A stretch of DNA of 8,616 bases from an uncultured Clostridia bacterium. GTDB lineage: Bacteria; Bacillota; Clostridia; Christensenellales; Borkfalkiaceae. The notes under the pieces were generated by a model, which was not told the DNA's origin, did no database searches, and worked only from the letters and a program-made list of their open reading frames with translations. Below are positions 5,730 through 8,616 of this stretch, in pieces; position 1 is the stretch's first letter; the number at the start of each line of letters is the position of its first letter. Made by a program: the position numbers and the translations under genes. The DNA lies in assembly GCA_937912025.1 (NCBI GenBank), contig CALDOZ010000025.1, forward strand, positions 1 through 8,616. The letters are read 5' to 3'.

Positions 5730-6593
5730 ATGTCGCTATGCAATAGATGCCCAAACAACTGTGGCGTTGATAGGAAAAACGGCAAGGTTGGAGCGTGTGG
5801 CGTTGACGAAAACTTAAAAATTGCTAAGTATTACCTTCATAAGTTTGAAGAGCCTATAATTAGCGCCGTTAACGGTTCGGGCACGGTGTTTTTTACAGGT
5901 TGCAGTTTAAAGTGCGTATTTTGCCAAAACTACTCGCTATCACGAAACGAGCGCGGTAAAATTATAACGCCTAGCAATTTAGCGGATATTTTTAAACAAC
6001 TTGAAGATATGGGCGCTGATAATATCAATCTTGTAACGCCAACGCACTACACTACTGAAATTGCAAAAGCGTTAGATTTATATAAGCCTAATATTCCAAT
6101 AGTATATAACACTCACTCTTACGAAAAGTTAGAAAATCTTAAATTTATTAACGATTATGTTGATATTTATTTGCCCGACTTAAAGTTTTTTAGTCCAAAA
6201 GTAAGCGCGAGATACACGGTTAAAAGCGATTATTTTGAAAAGGCAAGCAACGCCGTAAAGTTTATGATGCAAGCAAAAAAGACGGTAATTGACGGCAACA
6301 AAATGCTTAGTGGCGTTATAGTTAGACATTTAATACTTCCGCTTAATAAAAATGATAGTAAGTCCATTATTAAATGGTTTAGCGAAAATAAAAACGGCGG
6401 AGCGTATTTTTCATTAATGGCTCAATACACCCCTTACGGTGACTACGCCAAATACCCAGAACTTAGTAGGTCTATTACTAAAAAAGAATACGATAGCGTT
6501 TTAAACTATTTAATGGATTTAAACGTTACCGATTGTTTTATTCAACAATTAAATTCGTCAAGCGAAAAGTTTATACCCGATTGGGATTATTAA
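5730..6593 (+). CDS. PflX-like (COG1313) radical SAM protein
   Basis: A 287-residue radical SAM protein. The iron-sulfur cluster motif CX3CX2C is at Cys58, Cys62 and Cys65 (TGCSLKCVFCQNY). An N-terminal cluster of Cys4, Cys7, Cys11 and Cys23 (CNRCPNNCGVDR, then GACGV) is typical of the PflX family, annotated as pyruvate formate-lyase activating-enzyme-like. Further family landmarks are LVTPTHY (101-107), YLPDLKFF (147-154), VIVRHLILP (196-204), MAQYTP (230-235) and a C-terminal FIPDWD. The family's true reaction and partner are not established, and no glycyl radical enzyme is adjacent, so I do not call it an activase of a named substrate. ATG 5730 is chosen because AAGGAG lies six bases upstream; an in-frame TTG 57 bases earlier falls in the promoter. 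It is divergent from metK, which makes its cofactor. No clear terminator follows; a convergent small gene begins to overlap its downstream space 17 bases later. Confidence 0.88.
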   Translation: MSLCNRCPNNCGVDRKNGKVGACGVDENLKIAKYYLHKFEEPIISAVNGSGTVFFTGCSLKCVFCQNYSLSRNERGKIITPSNLADIFKQLEDMGADNINLVTPTHYTTEIAKALDLYKPNIPIVYNTHSYEKLENLKFINDYVDIYLPDLKFFSPKVSARYTVKSDYFEKASNAVKFMMQAKKTVIDGNKMLSGVIVRHLILPLNKNDSKSIIKWFSENKNGGAYFSLMAQYTPYGDYAKYPELSRSITKKEYDSVLNYLMDLNVTDCFIQQLNSSSEKFIPDWDY

Positions 6594-6610
6594 TTATTAT
6601 TTACAAACTT

Positions 6611-6733
6611 TTACTTTTTTCCCTTTCGTTTTTTAGCGTTAAAATAATCTTTTAAAATTACGCCTACCTCGTCCGGTTCAGCGTTTATAAGTTTAGTTAA
6701 TATAGTTTTACGTTCTTTATCAATATTTTTCAT
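6611..6733 (-). CDS. Small basic protein, 40 residues, unknown function
   Basis: An open frame of 40 codons plus TAA, too short for usual gene calling. The product starts MKNIDKERKTILTKLINA, continues EPDEVGVILKDYFNAKK, and ends in a Lys/Arg-rich tail, RKGKK. It is soluble and strongly basic (12 Lys/Arg against 6 Asp/Glu), with two likely amphipathic helices separated at a Glu-Pro-Asp turn. Codon choice (GCT, GAA, AAA, GAC) resembles neighbouring genes, and local GC rises across its middle as in the coding regions. TATAAT (plus-strand 6740-6745) lies six bases before the ATG, so the transcript may begin at or near the start codon (leaderless); the -35 region is poor. An AAAGGG lies 12 bases upstream, too far to be an ideal ribosome binding site. 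It is convergent with the PflX-like gene and divergent from the methyltransferase. I recognise no family. It could be a nucleic-acid-binding or regulatory small protein, but that is only a guess. Confidence 0.55.
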   Translation of the reverse strand: MKNIDKERKTILTKLINAEPDEVGVILKDYFNAKKRKGKK

Positions 6734-6739
6734 GCTTTT

Positions 6740-6745
6740 ATTATA
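6740..6745 (-). promoter_or_regulatory. Consensus -10 box next to the small protein start, possible leaderless mRNA
   Basis: Minus-strand TATAAT ends six bases before the ATG at 6733, so initiation seven bases downstream would fall on the A of ATG. No good -35 hexamer is found at 16-19 bases (the best candidates match TTGACA at only about two positions), and there is no TG extension. An activator, or another distant promoter, may be needed. Confidence 0.35.
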
Positions 6746-6799
6746 CCCTTTTTTGTAAAACTTAAACTTAATTGCTATTTATCTTTTTGCAAAATTATA

Positions 6800-6828
6800 T
6801 TGACTTTAATTAAATACGCTATTAAAAT
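6800..6828 (+). promoter_or_regulatory. Promoter of the methyltransferase gene
   Basis: TTGACT (6800-6805), 17 bases, then TAAAAT (6823-6828). The predicted start is near 6835, leaving about 21 bases of leader with AAGGAG (6845-6850) five bases before the GTG start. A compact, constitutive-looking layout. Confidence 0.7.
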
Positions 6829-6855
6829 ATTATATGTAATTTATAAGGAGTTTTT

Positions 6856-7377
6856 GTGAGCGTTAGACAAGGTTACGAACAATTAGGGGTTGAAGGCTAC
6901 TATAAAGAGCACGGATTAGATTACGTTAACCCTCATATAGATAAAATTACTCATTTACTTAACTTAGATGAAGTTAAAGAGTATATTGGCGACAGCGTTT
7001 TAGACCTTTGTTGTGGCGGTGGTGAAGTTACTACTATTTTAAACTCTCAATCAAAGCAATATAGTATTGACGGAGTTGACCCATATACCGCTTTGGCGTA
7101 TAAGAAAAACACGGGTAAAACTTGCATGCCTTATACTTTTAAAGATATTGTTTTAGGTAAGTTAGATAATAAAAAATACGATACTATAATTTGCAGTTTT
7201 GCTATGCATTTATGCGAACTTTCTATGCTAAATATGCTTTTATTTAGACTGTCTAACATATCAAACACTTTAATAATTTTAACTCCACACAAACGCCCCG
7301 TAATTAAAAACTGGTGGAAACTTCAAAAAGAAATTATATTTGAAAGAGTTAAACTTAGAATATATACTAAAATTTAA
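6856..7377 (+). CDS. Small class I SAM-dependent methyltransferase, substrate unknown
   Basis: A 173-residue protein starting at GTG 6856, five bases after a strong AAGGAG. The Rossmann-fold SAM-binding motif I is VLDLCCGGGEVT (48-59). The acidic residue at the end of strand 2 is Asp75 in GVDPY. A motif IV-like segment, DTIICSFAMHLCE (109-121), follows, then a strand, NTLIILTPHKRP (137-148). The conserved-looking N-terminus, GYYKEHGLDYVNPH (14-27), may form part of the substrate pocket. Class I methyltransferases are often over 200 residues, so this is a minimal core with a short C-terminal end (VKLRIYTKI). There is no specificity domain to reveal whether a small molecule, protein or RNA is methylated. 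It is monocistronic with its own promoter and terminator. It depends on SAM, which metK in the same window produces; a direct link is inference. Confidence 0.82.
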   Translation: MSVRQGYEQLGVEGYYKEHGLDYVNPHIDKITHLLNLDEVKEYIGDSVLDLCCGGGEVTTILNSQSKQYSIDGVDPYTALAYKKNTGKTCMPYTFKDIVLGKLDNKKYDTIICSFAMHLCELSMLNMLLFRLSNISNTLIILTPHKRPVIKNWWKLQKEIIFERVKLRIYTKI

Positions 7378-7384
7378 TAAAATT

Positions 7385-7423
7385 AAAAACACGCTAAACT
7401 TTAAAAGTGTAGCGTGTTTTTTT
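7385..7423. terminator. Bidirectional terminator between the methyltransferase and dut
   Basis: AAAAACACGCTA (7385-7396) pairs completely with TAGCGTGTTTTT (7410-7421), a 12-bp stem with a partly paired loop. The plus strand ends in a T run to 7423, and the minus strand runs into TTTTT from the A tract. It lies between the two convergent stop codons (7377 and 7447), so it can serve both. Confidence 0.9.
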
Positions 7424-7446
7424 AGTTATGTATTATTAAACGGTTA

Positions 7447-7884
7447 TTAATATCCCGTTGAACCAAAACCGCCTTGACCTCTTTTAGTATCGTCAAGACT
7501 GTCAACTTCTTCATACTCGGCGCGAAGGTAAGGCGCTATTACAAGTTGAGCAATTCTTTCGCCTTTTTGAACTGTTTGTGGAACGTTACCGTGATTATGA
7601 AGGGCGACTTTTATTTCGCCACGGTAGTCACTATCGATTACGCCTACTTTATTTGCAGGGGCAAGATTACGCTTGCAAGCCATTCCGCTACGCGCGTATA
7701 CAAGGCCTACTAATCCTTGTGGTATAGCAGTTGCAATGCCCGTACCTAAAAACGCCGTTTCGCCGGGAGCGATTGTAACTTCAGTTACGCTATAAAGGTC
7801 AGCGCCGGCTGAAAATTCCGTGCCGTAAGTTGGTATAATTGCATCAGGACAAAGTTTAGTTATTTTAACGTTTGTTTTATTCAT
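7447..7884 (-). CDS. dut: Deoxyuridine triphosphatase (dUTP diphosphatase)
   Basis: Dut (EC 3.6.1.23) hydrolyses dUTP to dUMP and diphosphate, keeping uracil out of DNA and supplying the precursor of dTMP. The 145-residue length is standard for the trimeric family. All five motifs are present: AGADLYS (26-32), RSGMACK (65-71, often RSGLA in homologues), GVIDSDYRGEI with the catalytic Asp84 and Tyr87 (81-91), GERIAQLVI (108-116), and the C-terminal Gly-rich loop RGQGGFGSTG (135-144). The ATG at 7882-7884 has AAGGTGA five bases upstream. That site overlaps the nrdG stop codon, and the genes are eight bases apart, so translation is probably coupled. Pairing with nrdG makes sense: anaerobic ribonucleotide reductase produces dUTP, which Dut then removes. 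Identification is secure. Confidence 0.97.
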   Translation of the reverse strand: MNKTNVKITKLCPDAIIPTYGTEFSAGADLYSVTEVTIAPGETAFLGTGIATAIPQGLVGLVYARSGMACKRNLAPANKVGVIDSDYRGEIKVALHNHGNVPQTVQKGERIAQLVIAPYLRAEYEEVDSLDDTKRGQGGFGSTGY

Positions 7885-7892
7885 AATTCACC

Positions 7893-8423
7893 TTAATATT
7901 TTTCTATTTCAAATAAAATAGTCGTGTTTTGCAATAACGATTTTTGAACGTCTATAATACGTTGATTTTCACTCCCTTTAAATCTAAGCGAAATGTTTTT
8001 TTGCTCTTCAATAAAAGGTCCGTCAACTAAAATATCTATTAACGATAACATTTCTTTAGTGTGCACCGTTTTAACTTTGCTTGATTTTAATAAATCTTTT
8101 TCAAAGATATAACCCGTGTAACACCATATTGTTTTATTAGGAAAGGCCTTTCTTACTCTTTTTAAAAATGGAAGAAGTACCGCTTGGTTTTGCGGTTCAA
8201 AAGGCTCACCTCCAAGTAAGGATAACCCGTCGTTAAAATCGCCTTGTAAAGAGTTAATTATTTGGTCTTCAACTTCTTTAGTGAATGGTTTACCATAAGC
8301 AAAATCCCACGCTTCACTATTGAAACAACCTTTGCAGTAATGAGTACACCCCGAAACAAATAACGAAGTGCGAACACCTAAACCGTTTGCTATATCGTTA
8401 TATTTAATTGTTGCGTAATTCAT
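7893..8423 (-). CDS. nrdG: Anaerobic ribonucleoside-triphosphate reductase activating protein
   Basis: NrdG is the radical SAM activase that forms the glycyl radical on NrdD, the class III ribonucleotide reductase, using SAM and a reduced 4Fe-4S cluster. At 176 residues it is typical. Key features are NGLGVRTSLFVSGC leading into the cluster motif CTHYCKGC (Cys26, Cys30, Cys33), LLGGEPF (69-75), VDGPF (133-137) and RFKGSENQRIIDV (147-159), all family hallmarks. The ATG at 8421-8423 is preceded by AAGGAG. It is followed by dut with stop-codon/ribosome-site overlap. The usual partner nrdD is not in the window, and the 193 bases upstream contain no NrdD C-terminus, so nrdD is elsewhere or further upstream. 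A perfect 15-bp hairpin stands eight bases ahead of the ribosome binding site and may modulate expression. Identification is secure. Confidence 0.96.
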   Translation of the reverse strand: MNYATIKYNDIANGLGVRTSLFVSGCTHYCKGCFNSEAWDFAYGKPFTKEVEDQIINSLQGDFNDGLSLLGGEPFEPQNQAVLLPFLKRVRKAFPNKTIWCYTGYIFEKDLLKSSKVKTVHTKEMLSLIDILVDGPFIEEQKNISLRFKGSENQRIIDVQKSLLQNTTILFEIEKY

Positions 8424-8440
8424 AATTCTCCTTATTAAAA

Positions 8441-8474
8441 ATAAAATCTTTTAGGCAAACCTAAAAGATTTTAT
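8441..8474 (-). terminator. Perfect 15-bp hairpin in the nrdG leader (attenuator, upstream terminator or RNA stabiliser)
   Basis: ATAAAATCTTTTAGG (8441-8455) and its exact complement (8460-8474) enclose a 4-base loop. On the minus strand the hairpin is followed by a T-rich tract and then directly by the nrdG ribosome binding site (plus-strand 8428-8433), leaving no room for a promoter between them. It therefore must be transcribed as part of the nrdG leader if nrdG is expressed. It can be a leaky terminator for an upstream gene, an attenuator, or a protective 5' hairpin. Confidence 0.6.
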
Positions 8475-8501
8475 ACAATTTTAGGTTATAAACTTAAATA
8501 A

Positions 8502-8616
8502 AGTGCGATTTTAAAGGCAGAGTTACAAGCAAGACAAGGCTCACAAAATATTTTGGACACGATTGACCTTTGTGGCTATTTGGGTCGAGACGATAAAGTA
8601 GAAACGCAGTATTGCG
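8502..8616. repeat. Possible right-edge fragment of an interspersed repeat or unrecognised gene fragment
   Basis: This end has no recognisable gene. Local GC (about 44% over the last 100 bases) is above the neighbouring noncoding DNA. One plus-strand frame is open from 8502 to the end (38 codons) without any ATG, GTG or TTG near its beginning; on the minus strand another frame is open but reads nothing I recognise, and it is not the C-terminus of NrdD. The open plus frame continues into the window's first bases if the two ends are joined. A repeated noncoding element is the simplest reading, but a truncated gene cannot be excluded. Confidence 0.25.

Noticed and set aside
6594..6660. Terminator directly after the PflX-like gene
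   Set aside because: No stable stem is visible; the T-rich bases belong to the Lys codons of the small minus-strand gene.
7474..7713. Plus-strand open frame inside dut
   Set aside because: Antisense shadow of a gene with all five dUTPase motifs.
8502..8616. C-terminus of NrdD upstream of nrdG
   Set aside because: The minus-strand frames carry no NrdD C-terminal Cys pairs or glycyl radical motif; the Cys-Gly-Tyr-Leu-Gly seen is on the plus strand, the wrong orientation.

Overview
The window looks like chromosomal DNA from an AT-rich Gram-positive anaerobe, most likely an uncultured member of the Bacillota (Clostridia-like). The reasons are AT-rich composition, strong AAGGAG or AGGTG ribosome binding sites, sigma-A type promoters, short intergenic regions with hairpin-plus-T-tract terminators, an oxygen-sensitive radical enzyme activase (NrdG), and a single-membrane lipoprotein with a lipobox. 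This is inference from content; there is no rRNA or other phylogenetic marker here.

Layout, left to right. (1) 72-815, minus strand: a two-gene operon encoding two half-length TauE/SafE (TSUP) membrane proteins that probably assemble into one transporter. (2) 816-1096: a divergent regulatory region with a promoter on each strand, a 22-bp-spaced direct repeat, a 14-bp palindrome over the plus-strand -10 box and a hairpin-rich leader. (3) 1097-4228, plus strand: a 1043-residue surface lipoprotein of unknown function with three beta-sandwich-like modules, a C-terminal membrane helix and an Asp/Thr repeat tail, closed by a strong terminator. (4) 4390-5556, minus strand: metK, S-adenosylmethionine (SAM) synthetase. 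It is divergent from (5) 5730-6593, plus strand, a PflX-like (COG1313) radical SAM protein; the two promoters overlap and share one -35 region. (6) 6611-6733, minus strand: an unannotated 40-residue basic small protein. (7) 6856-7377, plus strand: a small class I SAM-dependent methyltransferase with a clean promoter and a terminator shared with the convergent gene. (8) 7447-8423, minus strand: an nrdG-dut operon for deoxynucleotide supply, preceded by a perfect 15-bp hairpin. Both extreme ends of the window (about 1-57 and 8502-8616) are higher in GC, hold no recognisable gene, and may be pieces of an interspersed repeat.

Two themes link the genes. Four of them make or consume SAM: metK, the PflX-like protein, the methyltransferase and NrdG. 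NrdG and dUTPase act one after the other in anaerobic deoxynucleotide metabolism. Three things seem least described: the large doubly anchored surface protein with its unusual leader, the shared-35 metK/radical-SAM promoter pair, and the small basic protein. I found no CRISPR array, tRNA, rRNA, transposase or phage gene, and nothing that can be called a complete new system with confidence.
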